DNA of 64,000 nucleotides from Globisporangium splendens (GCA_006386115.1 VFIW01000130.1:1-64000), one strand, 5' to 3'. Shown: positions 42,123 through 52,768, numbered from the stretch's first letter. Numbers and translations: made by a program. Notes: generated from the sequence alone by a model not told the origin.

Positions 42123-44090
42123 TTATCGCGTTCTTCTCTTGATCTGCTGCTGTCGCTTCTGCTGGTGCTCTTTGCGGAGACGATTGAGCGCCTGCGTGAA
42201 CACCGCCGTGAGCTCCTCTTCGACGTACGCTGGCCACTGCTGGTCGCGCGGGTGGGTCTCGATCAAGTGGACCAACTCGGGGGACTCGGCGTTCAGTTGC
42301 GCCACGATGTCGTTCACAAAGTCCCAGAGCTGGAATTGGTTTGGTGCCGGCACGTGACGCACCTGCAGCGTCGTGAGGAAGAGCACACCGACCTCCTTCT
42401 CGACGCGCGACACCGTGCGCAGTGGGGTTTGCACGAAAAACTGGCGCACGAGCTCCTGCAACTCGAGCACCTCGAGGTCTTCAGGCTCGACTTCCAGACC
42501 GAGCTTCTTGGACACGTCCACGTTACTCTTTGTGTACGACGCGTTGTTGACGAGCGATCGCAACTTGGTCATGGACTTCCAGAGCGCCGCCGACTGGAAC
42601 GGTGGACCGCGGATCGATGCACCCGGCGTGAGCACGTCTACGGGTGGGTAGACGCGTTGCCGCGCCAACTGCGACTCCAAGCCGACAGCATCGTCCACGA
42701 TCGACGTCATCTTCTGCTGGAACTCCGTGACCTCACCCGTGCTGCTGTCCGGCGTGTCCGCGAGCGCAAACGTCGTGAGTGACTGGTTAATCCCCAACGC
42801 ATCAACGAGCTGCGCCGAGCGCTCCATGAGCACGGCGTGCGCACTGAGACTCAGTTGCGAGATCTTGGGCAACTTCATGGTCTGCACGAGGCTCTCGACG
42901 ACCACCGTGTGCGTCGCCATGTCGTCGTACACCACGACGCTCTTGCGCGACTTGTTGGTCTTCATAAAGTACTCGGCGATCGCGCAGCCGGAAAATGGCG
43001 TCAAGTACTGCTTGATCAGCGAGTCGCGCTCGTCGGCCGACACGATCGTCGTGTAGGGCAACGAGTCCGTTTGCTCCAGGAACTGCAGGATCTGCTGCAC
43101 GCGCGCCTGCGGTTTGCCAACGCAGACATACACGAAATGCGGTGGCTCGTTGCCCGCAGCGAGACTTGTCTTGACTTGGTGCGCGATGATATCGAGCATC
43201 ATTTTAGTCTTGCCACTGTTGCGAGGACCGAGAATGCCAAAGCGATGTCCGAACGCCAGCGGCTTAAAGCAGTCGATCGCCAAGATACCGGTCTCCAGTG
43301 AATCCTTCAGCGGTCCGCGTTGCATGAGGCGAGGCACTGTCTTGGATCCCCACGCAAGCGAAATACGGTCGGTGGCTGTGCTGTCTGCCTTTGCCGCATT
43401 GCCTTCGTCGGAATACACGAGCTCAATTGGATCGCCGAGCGGATCCACAGCTTTGCCCGCAAACTTAGTAAGCCCCCCAGCAATCTCCAGCTGCTCGCTC
43501 TCCAACGTGGCGTCCATGCCGAGTCGCACGGATTGCACGGATTGCGACTGGTGGTGGTCGCTGAACAGCGCGACGTGAGCCACTTTCTTCTCCAAGAAGA
43601 GCACGACGCCGTGGCAAAGCGGCTCGTCGCTGCCGCTCCCCTCTTCGCCTTCTGGTTCCCCGTGGATGGCAACGACAGAGCCGATCGTCGCGTGGCGCAG
43701 CCCCGAGATGCTCGCAATGTTGTTCTTGACATCGAGCACGACGCCGGTCACGGGCAGCTCTGACTTGAGTCCGTCGTCTCCAGCATCACCCTCGCCGCCA
43801 CCGCCTCCTTCCTTCTCCTCTGCGAGCGCCATGAAATCCAGCATCTGCTGCGCCAGCATCGCCTCGTTCGCGTCCGATGTGATCTTGCGCTGCGCGATGA
43901 CGCGCGTCGTGCAGATCGGACGATGCACTCCCGTAGAAAGCGGGGAGCCCTCGAGCAGCGACGCGCACGCACCAGCGCTACGGACCAGTGGCAGAGCGCC
44001 AGCAGCAAGAGCCGCCGGTCCGCTGACGCGCTGCTTGCGGAGGCGCAGCGCCACGCGCTCCATCGTCGAGCGGCGGAGCTGCTGCGTCAT
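42123..44090 (-). CDS. Divergent mitochondrial F1-ATPase alpha-subunit-like protein
   Basis: 655 residues, ATG at 44090, one exon. The N-terminus is Arg/Ala/Ser-rich without acids for ~40 residues, a good mitochondrial presequence. A Gly/Glu-rich insertion follows near 90. The body follows F1 alpha: an ELPVTGVVLDVKNNIASISG beta-barrel part, FAGKAVDPLGDPIE, LETGILAIDCFKPLAFG, P-loop GPRNSGKT (normally GDRQTGKT), PFSGCAIAEYF and VVVYDDMATH. But the catch-loop region RRPPGREAYPGD is absent, and the VSRVGS arginine-finger segment reads TPGASIRG. So nucleotide binding may persist but normal catalysis-support function is doubtful. A housekeeping alpha should exist elsewhere. Likely a paralogue with structural, regulatory or stage-specific role; function is inference. 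Confidence 0.8.
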   Translation of the reverse strand: MTQQLRRSTMERVALRLRKQRVSGPAALAAGALPLVRSAGACASLLEGSPLSTGVHRPICTTRVIAQRKITSDANEAMLAQQMLDFMALAEEKEGGGGGEGDAGDDGLKSELPVTGVVLDVKNNIASISGLRHATIGSVVAIHGEPEGEEGSGSDEPLCHGVVLFLEKKVAHVALFSDHHQSQSVQSVRLGMDATLESEQLEIAGGLTKFAGKAVDPLGDPIELVYSDEGNAAKADSTATDRISLAWGSKTVPRLMQRGPLKDSLETGILAIDCFKPLAFGHRFGILGPRNSGKTKMMLDIIAHQVKTSLAAGNEPPHFVYVCVGKPQARVQQILQFLEQTDSLPYTTIVSADERDSLIKQYLTPFSGCAIAEYFMKTNKSRKSVVVYDDMATHTVVVESLVQTMKLPKISQLSLSAHAVLMERSAQLVDALGINQSLTTFALADTPDSSTGEVTEFQQKMTSIVDDAVGLESQLARQRVYPPVDVLTPGASIRGPPFQSAALWKSMTKLRSLVNNASYTKSNVDVSKKLGLEVEPEDLEVLELQELVRQFFVQTPLRTVSRVEKEVGVLFLTTLQVRHVPAPNQFQLWDFVNDIVAQLNAESPELVHLIETHPRDQQWPAYVEEELTAVFTQALNRLRKEHQQKRQQQIKRRTR

Positions 44091-44234
44091 GCTTGTTTGC
44101 CGTGATGTGTGTGGTGAGATGAAATGTTGGGGTGTGTGGCACACGTTTTTGACAACAAAGTGGTGTTCTCGACAGTCCAAGGATACCTGTCGAAAAGACT
44201 AACCGCAACAAACAAGCCGGCGCAAAATAGCCGG

Positions 44235-44489
44235 TTAAACCTGGTCAGTGACTGCAGCGAGCGTGGCATCGAGAAAGTTTGCCAGTTTGTCTCGAGAGAG
44301 TTGATGGGAATCAGTATCGTACCTCGAAAACTGTGTGCTCGGAGCTTTTTGTAGTTCAGACTCGGCCAGCTTTGAAAGTGCCGCTTTGCATAACGTTTGC
44401 ACCAGTCTATTTATCTGCTGCGGTAATTCTCTCAGCTCACCCAACGGAGTCATTCGTGCGAGTGCCTCAAAGCAAACTGCGCGAGTCAC
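44235..44489 (-). CDS. Possible 3' exon of an unrecognised gene
   Basis: A coding-looking helical segment (TPLGELRELPQQINRLVQ, then KAALSKLAESELQKAP, ending ATLAAVTDQV) with no ATG at its start; the frame is open a little further upstream to a TGA near 44540. It could be the last exon of a small minus-strand gene, or chance. No family recognised. Confidence 0.25.
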   Translation of the reverse strand: MTRAVCFEALARMTPLGELRELPQQINRLVQTLCKAALSKLAESELQKAPSTQFSRYDTDSHQLSRDKLANFLDATLAAVTDQV

Positions 44490-44888
44490 AACTGCAGCCG
44501 CTCTATTACTTGCACCAGAACGGATGTTCGCGGGTATGTGCTCGCCTCAGCGCTTTAAAATGTGTTTCTCCACTACGAGGTTACAAAGTGCGGCGTTTCC
44601 GATGCACATTGACCCTCCAGATGACAGCTTTCTGCCTGCTGAGGAAATCAACGTCTCAGTCTGCATTGGTTGAGGCAAGTGGATCTCTGACTGGCCATCG
44701 CACGCACACTTGCCATATCTGTGTGATCACGCTACTCGGCTGCATCCCACTCCAACCTCCAGCAAATGGGCTCCAACACAGCCAACTGTTCTGGTTGCGC
44801 AGATATCTCTACACTTGCTTCGTCACTTCCACGAGCCTACTGCAACTTCAATGTTTTGTGCCTCGCCTCCCAATCTCACTCATGAAAG

Positions 44889-45304
44889 TCGTCTGTATAA
44901 CTAAAGTGGCCGCGCTCACAGGCATCAGACTGGCGTTCGGGCTGGCATGCAGCATTTACCCGGTGTTCAGCCCCGCATTCCGGAGCATACCATCATCCGC
45001 TCAACGGGTGTTCGTTCTCCTGTCCGCGATCTACTCCAATGTGAAAAATGTCGATGATGACACGCTACAGCGCAACATCGGCAGCATCACGCTGTGCAGT
45101 GGTCTCGAGCTACTATCGTTTCCCCTGCTCTCGTACGTGCTGGGTCGGAAGCTGCGCTTGTCGTCGTCGATCCATCAGCTCGCATTTATGCTTGAAGTCC
45201 ACTGGCAGCTAGTGCAAATGATGATCGCACTTGGAGTTACTTTTGTGATGGAGATATCTGGAATCAGGAACGAGATGAGGTGCCACGAAGGTCGCTCGAG
45301 GTGA
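44889..45304 (+). pseudogene. C-terminal fragment of a multi-spanning membrane protein
   Basis: The plus-strand frame contains hydrophobic, positively spaced segments: KVVCITKVAALTGIRLAFGL, then ITLCSGLELLSFPLLSYVLG and WQLVQMMIALGVTFVM. The layout resembles the C-termini of large oomycete membrane protein families of unknown role. Upstream of 44880 the same frame is not protein-like. Probably a truncated copy; low certainty. Confidence 0.3.
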
Positions 45305-45522
45305 CGCAGCGTGACTGAGGGAATCATGTCTCCTATTTCCACCAATCAAAATGCTGCGTCACATTCCCAGTCACAAGGTCGCACGAAGGTGACGCTACTC
45401 TTCATGTGGTGCTGACGTGGCTCCTTTTTTGTTTTTTCTCCCCCAACGTTGAACGCAGCTCAGAAGACGAAAACGCACAACGCGACGAAGGCGAAGAAGA
45501 CGGCGACGAGGGTGCGGTCGGC

Positions 45523-45568
45523 GCTCTCTTCTCTTCTCTTCTCTTCTCCTCTCTCTCGCTCTCTCTCG
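45523..45568 (+). repeat. CT-rich tract in the promoter of the SLC25 gene
   Basis: ctctcttctcttctcttctc-type pyrimidine tract about 45 bases long and 270 bases before the ATG. Long pyrimidine stretches are common near oomycete transcription starts. Confidence 0.6.
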
Positions 45569-45657
45569 TGCGCGCATATCCCGGACACAACGTACGCGCA
45601 CTAACGCTGTCTGCTTCGCTCTTGCGGTTCTCCATATTCCCCAGTCCGAGTCCAACG

Positions 45658-45677
45658 TAGCTCTTCGCGAAGAGCTA
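45658..45677. promoter_or_regulatory. Perfect 20-base palindrome upstream of the SLC25 carrier gene
   Basis: tagctcttcgcgaagagcta reads the same on both strands. It lies 163 bases before the ATG at 45841, next to an AT-rich tatttatag. A homodimer binding site is plausible; a chance palindrome of this length in 64 kb is unlikely. Confidence 0.5.
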
Positions 45678-45840
45678 TTTATAGATCCCGAAACGGTTTG
45701 CGTATCAGCACGTGACTGCTGGAATTCATAGCCAGTCGTTTCTTGCTTTTGCAACTTGTCCGGCACACGTTGCAGCATCGAAGGTTCCAAGCTGCTGGTG
45801 AGATTGCTTGCGTCGAAGCTATCGAGGAAAAGATTCCCCA

Positions 45841-46892
45841 ATGACTGCGCCATTGTCCGAGAGCGCGATGCCAGGTGTTGTGATCAGTGATGCGGCTGCT
45901 GCTGCACGTGCTACCACAGCCAAGCCGAAAAAGGATTCGAAGTGGAACCAGCGCCAATTGCGCCAAATGGCGGCCGGCGGCGGCGCGGGCATCGTCGCGA
46001 AGACTGTCGTCGCGCCGTTTGAGCGCGTCAAGATCGTGTGCCAAACGGGCGAATCCGTCGGCATGGTCCAGACCACCAAGGTATGCTTTTACAGTCGATA
46101 TTCTTCGTGCCCATACTGCCGTTATGAATCTCTTACACAGATGTACTTTGTCTATGTGCGCAGAGCATTTTCACAAACGAAGGCGTGATCGGCTTCTGGC
46201 GCGGCAATCTCGCGGCGTGCGTGCGTGTGGTGCCGCACAAGGCGATCCTCTTTGGCTTCTCGGACGTGTACAAAGACCTGTTCCGCGGCATGTACTCGGG
46301 CGGAGAGGGCAAGCTCCCTGTCTGGGGTGCGTTCGTGGCCGGTTCGATGTCCGGATTCACGGCATCGGTGCTCACGTATCCGCTGGATCTGATCCGAACG
46401 CGCTTGTCGGGTCACATTGGCGACAAGATCAAGTACAACGGCATCTACAACACGTTTATCGTGACATTGCGCGAAGAAGGCTTCCGCGCTTTGTTCCGTG
46501 GCATTGGACCGACGCTGCTGGGCAGCATCCCGTACGAAGGCATCAAGTTCGGCTCGTACGACGTCCTGAAATCGCTGCTACCGTCCGATATCGACCCCAA
46601 GGTCGATTACGTGGGTAAGATGGTGTGTGGCGGAGGCGCCGGCATGATCGCGACGATCCTGACGTACCCGAACGACACGGTGCGCCGGCGATTGCAGATG
46701 CAGGGCCAGGGCGGCGCGCCGATTATCTATAAGAACGCGGTCGACTGCTACATCAAGCTGCTCAAGAACGAGGGCTGGACCGTGTACTACCGCGGGCTGC
46801 TGCCGACGCTCGTGCGCGCGATGCCCAACATGGGTGTCCAGTTCGCGACCTACGACGTGCTCAAGGCGTTTTTGGTGCCAGATGCCAAGTAA
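45841..46892 (+). CDS. Mitochondrial carrier (SLC25 family, CoA/adenine-nucleotide-type)
   Basis: Inner mitochondrial membrane carrier. Exons 45841-46080 and 46164-46892; an 83-base intron (GTATGC..GCGCAG) in phase 0. The total of 969 bases gives 322 residues. Three repeats, each with the Px[DE]xx[KR] signature: PFERVKI, PLDLIRT and PNDTVRR. Other markers are AGGGAGIVAKTVVAP, GFWRGNLAACVRVVPHKAI, GIGPTLLGSIPYEGIKF and YRGLLPTLVRAMPNMG. The overall pattern is nearest the CoA/PAP and ATP-Mg/Pi branch (SLC25A42/A16/A24-like), but there are no EF hands. The substrate cannot be fixed from sequence. The N-terminal ~40 residues are Ala/Lys-rich. Confidence 0.9.
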
Positions 46893-47040
46893 ATCTATCA
46901 GCTCCTTGTAGCTCCCCCCATTCAGCAAAAAGAATAAAATCAATAGAAGTCAATGCAATCCCAATTTCGAAGAGATCAAGACCACGGTCTCAGCAAACAA
47001 GTGATCCAGCGAGTTGTTCATTTTTGTGCACGGTGTTAGG

Positions 47041-49751
47041 CTACACATCCGAGTACCCGTCTTCGTCGTCGTCTTCCTTGGCGGTGTTTGCTTTGGCTTT
47101 GCCGCGACCACCACCAGCGCCAATGTCGTTGTCGTCCTTGTCCTCAGCGTCCTCTAAGGCAACGATGTCACGTGCGAGGTCGTGCTCGTCGTCGGTCAGG
47201 ATGCCCTTCATGACACCCAGGTTGCCCTGGAACACGTTCTTCACGACAGCCTCGAGTGCGTTTTTCTTGTGCTCGTCGCGCTTGAGATTCGTCGCGTACC
47301 GCTCCATGAGCAAGGGCGTGGCCGCAGCGGCGCCCAAAATGCGCTGTTTGTTGTGCGTGATGCTTTCCTTGAGCGACCGTCGGAACTCGCGCGCACGCTC
47401 CTTGGCGACGCGGTCGATCTCGGTGATGCTAACGGAGTCGCTCTTCCCGTCGCGCCGCGATGCGTTGTGCTGCGCGTTTCATCTTGTCCTGCCGCGATTC
47501 TTCCTCACGAGCAAGCTGCTCCTGCTGCTTTTGCGAGCGTGCGAGCGTGTCGAGCACCTTCTGGACACGAAGCACCTCGGATTTCGTTGGACGCGGATCC
47601 CCACGCATTGTGCTATTGCCGGTTGCGTTCTTGGTTGGCTTTGCTGTCGACTTGACTTTTTCCAGCAGCCTGAGTTGCGTCTCGTGCTGGGCTTTACGTT
47701 GGGCATCCTCCTGTTGAAGACGCTTTTGCTGTCGCGCGAGCTTTTTCGCCTTGAGCTCAGCGAGTTTCGCGGCTCTGGACGTGAAAAACTCACGACTTTG
47801 AGTCTTCCGTGGCGTTGTTGCCGCCGCATTACCCGCATTGTCCAAGCCACTGCTCTGCATCGAAGCCTGGGTCTTGCACGCCTTCAAGCGCTTTTCCCAC
47901 TGCGAGTGCAGTCGGTCAAAGTCCGGCACGGGCTTTGGTTTTCGCTGCAACTTGCGTGCAGCTTCGTCGGCTTGCGCTGCGAGTTGCTTCTTCATCTCCA
48001 CACTCATGACGCCTTGCCTGGTGCTTTCTAATGGCTCAGACGCGCCATTGCCGGTCGCCGAGGCCATCATGCGCGGGGGCAACTCAGCGGACGCGAGCAA
48101 TTGCTGCGCGCGGAGTCGGATCCGCTCTTTGCGACGCGCTTCTTCCTCGCCTGGCATGACAACCACTGCTGCGCTCGCATCATCACCAGGCTTTTGGATC
48201 CGCACATACGTTGTGATCGGCACGTCGCGCGCCTTGATTTTCTTGTCCTTGGCCAGTTCGGCGTGGACGTGAGCATCCAGCCGCTGCAGTTGCACTTGCT
48301 TCTTCTCAAGCGCAAGCGCCTGACGTTCGAGTAATCATGTCGGTGGTTGTGCTTTCTGGGCACGTGCCAGACGCTCAGCAGCTTCACGGGAACGCTGGAG
48401 CTCCTCTTCTTGTGCCTTTTGCTTCCTACAAAACAGATGAACCAGGAAACACACGAGTCAAAGACAAGATTGCATGCATGGCAAGTATGCAAGCATAGGG
48501 GAGCACTTACTCTTCGAAGAACGAGCATGACAGCCGACGCTGGGGATCGTCGACGCTGCCTTTCCGCTCTCGACTGCGTTCTCGCATTCGAGTTGCGGCA
48601 GTTGTTGGACTTTGCGATCGTGATTTTGAGGTTTGAGAGCGAGGCTGGTTCTGTGTCACTGGTTTGTGTTCCTCCCACCCGCGTCGACGTTGCGGAGGAT
48701 CGTCGTCGAGTTTTGGTGGTGACGTCCATGATTGCACGAGCTGCTCCTCTGAGTCCACGTTTTGAGTGGTGCTGTGCGATGACGAGTCGCTCTCACATCG
48801 AAAATCATGCGATTTCGATTTTGCTCTCTGCTTGGCAAACACGGGCGATACACTCGCTAGGCACAAAAAGGAAAACGAAACAAGCAAGCCAATGTCATAA
48901 ACGACAAAACTCTGACCACAAGGCATCAAATATGGTGAAAATGTACCTTGCGGTGACCACTTGGACGATGAAAGTTCCGGAGACGAAGCAGACTCCAGCG
49001 TATTCCCATTCGTCCAGTCCGCTTCGTCATCGTACTGCGGTGGTGGCAGCGATCCGTCCCCAATGTTGTCATGAAACGCGACATGGTTGCTGTTCTTCTC
49101 GTCATCGAGCACCAGCTCCTGTGGTTTCGAGCCCCTTGATTCCTTGGACTTGGCACGGAATCGCGCTTCGAGCTCCTGCGCCTTGCGCTCGGCGCGTTCT
49201 TTTTCGCGCTGGAGCGTCTGGATCGCTTCGAGATCCTGCTGCTGTGCCTTTCTCAATCGCTGCAGTTCCTCGACGACTTGCTGTTGGAACGAGGTCGACG
49301 GCGACGAGTGGTTGAGACTTGCGCAGCGTGACAGCGATGGCGACTTGCTTGGCTCTCGCAGCTCCTGCGATGTCATTGATCTGTCGACTGCTCTTCGCGG
49401 TGTCATTGTTGAAGTGCGTCGACTACCGGTATTGCCACCAGTGTGTGTATGAGCATGCTGTTGCTGCCGTTGTCGTGCGCTTTGCGGTCGCCGCGCGTTC
49501 CGCTGCACCGTCAGCTCGTGGATCATGCGGTCGACCGTCTCCGCTTCGCACAACTGCTCGCGCTCGTCCAACAACTTGTAGCGCATACTAGTGCTACTGC
49601 ATTGTACGTCGTCCTCTTCTTCTTGCGACTGCCATTGGTGTCGTCCTGAGGTGAACGACGCTGCTGTTGCATACCGCGCGTTCTTCGTGGCAACACGAGG
49701 TGACGTGCACGCCTGCATGCGGAACGAACTGTTCATGGCGTGCGTGACCAT
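47041..49751 (-). pseudogene. FAM161-family (UPF0564) ciliary protein gene with a nonsense codon and a frameshift
   Basis: Minus-strand gene from ATG 49751 to a stop at 47041. Two introns: 48857-48946 (90 bases, in-frame open) and 48426-48510 (GTAAGT..TTGTAG). The protein starts with a coiled coil (EELQRLRKAQQQDLEAIQ, REKERAERKAQELEARF), then a Ser/Arg-rich region. The FAM161 core follows: DVPITTYVRIQKPG, later PKPVPDFDRLHSQWEKRL, KKLARQQKRLQQEDAQ and RPTKSEVLRVQKVLD, ending in an acidic tail. FAM161 proteins are microtubule-associated proteins of cilia and basal bodies. In-frame TGA at 48335-48337 (probably from CGA) lies after RARAQKAQPPT, and a frame change near 47448-47456 lies before SITEIDRVAKERARE; no intron explains either. 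The gene as given cannot make a full protein; an assembly error is the alternative. Confidence 0.8.
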
Positions 49752-51087
49752 CGCAATACTGTATGTGGAAGTATGTGATGCTGTTCTTGGTGTTGTATTC
49801 TGGCAGCAATGTGCTCATGCCAATCACGTGCGCTCAGTGCTATTCTTACACGCACTCGAGTGGCTCCAAGAAAAGAGGCGATTCAGAAAGAAAAGAAAAA
49901 GCCCCGACAAGTTGATCGCAGACGAATGGCAAGCGCCAGCAGCTAGAAGGGCTGATGGCGAACATTGGTGAAAGGACCATCTAAGTGATGGCATTGGAAC
50001 TTTAATGCAAAGAGACGCTGACGCGCGTCAAACGTGTTGCAGTTGAAGATACTGTGCAGATGAACCAAAGTCTCATTTGGCAGATGCAAGTGTCATTTTG
50101 CAGCGGCCCTTGTGTATCAATTGCATTGCAAAGAGAAGAGGGATGCCAGTGTTTCGTAGCGCAGGCAAATTTGCGTCATTTCGCTGGACAACAAACACAT
50201 GACAAAGGAGGATGGTGGAAAGTGATTGTAATCAGCCCTTCATCTCCCATCAACGCATGGTCCAAGACAAGTCGTTGGGACATGTTTTTTGGGCTGCTTT
50301 CGACCTTCTTTCGCTGCATAAAGCAAACAGCAACCGACATAAAACACGCGCGTCGTGGCGTTGTACTCGGCAGCAACGAGTTCCATGGCTGGCGGCGATT
50401 TGCGGAGGTGGCTTTTCTTAACTTTGTGACCCCGAACCAGACGATGCGGCCGCAAGAGATTGAAGCGGGAGGTCCGAGTTGGGAAAAAAAGAGAACCCAT
50501 CGAAGCTTCGATGGTCTCCGTCATCCAGCCACTCGGTGTGATTACATGTGCCACTCTTTGTACACAGCCAACTCCCACTTCAGGATCCTCGAGCATTGGG
50601 AAATGGAGGTCGATACCTGAGTAGGATAATCACCTGGGCTACGCTTGGGGAACGTGAAACAGGGAGGAGACCTAGAAGCACTCTAATCACTTGAAATGCC
50701 TTAGTCAGCATCTCAATTAGCGCATTTGAGATCGCAGAATTGCGTGCTAAAGCACAAGTCCAGGAAACAAAGCAACATCCAAATGACAATTCTATCGATC
50801 CCATTGTAACTTTTATCAGTACTCTACAATTTTGGATTATTCAAGAAGCAACATTTTGTACTGGTGTAGACTATCTCGATTGTTGGACACCTTCATTCTC
50901 AAGGGTCAAAGAGTGAACTCGGCCCCTTTTGATGAGGCACAAAGGGGCTTTTGCACAAACTGGGAATCGATGTGTTTGTCTTTGAACGGCATTTGTTGGG
51001 TAATCAGGAAATATCATTTTGATCACTCTCCTGCTGGAGGCTAAAGTGAAGCCTCGAGCTGCTCGTGTCATTGAAACCGCAGCTTGC
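49752..51087. other. Intergenic, no supported gene
   Basis: The longest frame (50054-50620, plus, 188 codons) shows no family features, hydrophobic pattern or repeats and has opposing frames of similar length. I do not call it. Confidence 0.45.
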
Positions 51088-51115
51088 CATTCTGCAATTT
51101 GCTCGATCCCAGTCA
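51088..51115 (+). repeat. 28-base block shared by both elicitin gene leaders (copy 1)
   Basis: Block cattctgcaatttgctcgat followed by cccagtca, identical to 52723-52750. It ends 25 bases before the ATG, so it is leader or core promoter kept since the duplication. Confidence 0.85.
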
Positions 51116-51140
51116 ACTCGACCCAACCTCATCCGCCACA

Positions 51141-51701
51141 ATGAAGTCCTTCGCCGTCCTCGCCGCCGCCGCCATCGCCACCGTCGTGTCTGCCGACCCG
51201 TGTGACCTCGCGTCGCTCGCGACCGACTTCATCTCGCTCGTGCCACAAGCCAACGCCTGCTCTGAAGCCACGCAGTTCTCGATCATCCCTCCAACGACCA
51301 ACCCAACTGCCGCACAGGCTACTGCTATTTGCTCCAAGTGCACTGATTTGATTGCCGTCGCCAACACCAAGACCTTCCCTTCGTGCACGTTCGAGATCGA
51401 CGGTGTCGCCACGCCATTGAACTCGTTTATCGAGAAGGTCATTGGGGGCTGTGGCTCGACGTCGGCTGGCTCGTCCAGCACCGCCGGCTCCTCGTCCACC
51501 TCGGCTACCGTTGTGACCCCAGCGCCAGCAACCTCGACCACCTCGAGCAGCAGTGCCCCTGTTGCGTCGTCGGGCTCGTCGACTTCGACTTCGACCGTGT
51601 CCACGCCAGCGCCAACCACCGCTGCACCATCGAGCGCCATGACCTTGTCTGTGAGCGCGGCCGCTGTCGTCGTTGGTTCGATCGCTGCGTTCGTCTTGTA
51701 A
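51141..51701 (+). CDS. Elicitin-like secreted protein with Ser/Thr linker and GPI-type C-terminus (copy A)
   Basis: 186 residues. Signal peptide of ~18 residues (MKSFAVLAAAAIATVVSA), then an elicitin domain of ~90 residues with six Cys spaced C-x18-C-x23-C-x2-C-x14-C-x21-C. Canonical elicitins have x4 where this has x2, so it belongs to the elicitin-like rather than the class I group. A ~60-residue Ser/Thr/Ala/Pro linker, probably O-glycosylated, follows and leads to a hydrophobic C-terminus (AAAVVVGSIAAFVL) suited to GPI attachment. Elicitins bind sterols and lipids at the oomycete surface, and some trigger defence in plants. A poly(A)-type AATAAA lies about 30 bases after the stop. Tandem with a near-identical copy 1.1 kb downstream. 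Confidence 0.92.
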   Translation: MKSFAVLAAAAIATVVSADPCDLASLATDFISLVPQANACSEATQFSIIPPTTNPTAAQATAICSKCTDLIAVANTKTFPSCTFEIDGVATPLNSFIEKVIGGCGSTSAGSSSTAGSSSTSATVVTPAPATSTTSSSSAPVASSGSSTSTSTVSTPAPTTAAPSSAMTLSVSAAAVVVGSIAAFVL

Positions 51702-52722
51702 AAGGCTTGATATCAATACCATTTTTGAACAATAAAGCTTAAAATTATCATGTCTGGTTTGAGTCAGCGCTTGAATTGTGTTCACGATGATGGGATTGGT
51801 TGGCAATTGATGCTGCCTTTGATAGGATTCCCTTCTTCTGCTCCAGGATACAGACTGAGGCTGCCAATGCGACCTCTCAGTTGGAGCGTACGCAGGCAAG
51901 GCGGCTTGTAACCTGGGAACGCTGTGATCGCTGTTGAGAATTGAGTGCAATTATCAGGTCTCCATACTTTCTGCAGTCCACCGAATCGACTTCCGTTTGC
52001 AGCGCAATAATGAAGGGACCTTTTCGTTGTCGAAACAGGCTATCCTGTACTTTCTCGTCACATAACTCCCTTTTTGGCAAAGACACCCACAGGATCCTCA
52101 GCAATTCACGACGCTTTGCCCATCAAAAACAGCCTCGAATCGAGAACGAGAAAACTGGTGCAGCGCTCGACACGAAAGCAGCAGCAAAGCAAGAGGAGGA
52201 CGCATGGAGGAACGGCAATGACAGAGACCTCGGAAGTTTCGATCGAAGAAACGGAGTTGCGAAAAGAGTGGACTTGGCTGGCTGGTTCTATTACTAAGCA
52301 CCGAATCAGAAGGGCACAACGAATCTGTATTCGTATACCCCTTCTAATTGAGACTTGCTATAACAACCGTGACGATTCACGTTTACGTCATTTATACCTG
52401 TATAAATGGATATTTGACCCATTCTGTTACTCGCTGCATCGACAGGCGTGTAACAGACGGACTGGCTTTGCTCCTCTTCGAGTAAGAGAGGCGCTCAGAT
52501 ACCCCTATCCCGCACTGCCAAAGTCTCATTGCAGCAACAACTGCCAAACGCTCACTCAATCCAGTGCATCAAACCAACTCATCACTCAACATTCAACTTC
52601 AATATACTGATTTAGAAGAGAATGCTGCGCTGCGACACGTTGCGAGCTGTCAAAGAGCGACTTGCCCTTTCTGCTCAGCCAACCACCACCTTCGCCACGA
52701 GCTCCGCTCCTCTCTGCTGCTT
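51702..52722. other. Spacer between the elicitin-like genes
   Basis: No gene seen. It includes the 3' end of copy A and the promoter of copy B, with a palindromic ttatacctgtataa at about 52391-52404. Confidence 0.5.
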
Positions 52723-52750
52723 CATTCTGCAATTTGCTCGATCCCAGTCA
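52723..52750 (+). repeat. 28-base block shared by both elicitin gene leaders (copy 2)
   Basis: Identical to 51088-51115; it ends 18 bases before the ATG of copy B. Confidence 0.85.
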
Positions 52751-52768
52751 CCCCCCCACTCCAGCACA

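Noticed and set aside
44279..44880. Upstream part of a 341-codon plus-strand frame
   Set aside because: Only the last ~130 codons look like a protein; the first part shows no pattern and opposes another coding-like segment.
48347..49315. 322-codon plus-strand frame
   Set aside because: Antisense to the FAM161 gene and its intron.
50054..50620. 188-codon frame
   Set aside because: No motif, composition or splice logic; opposing frame of similar quality.
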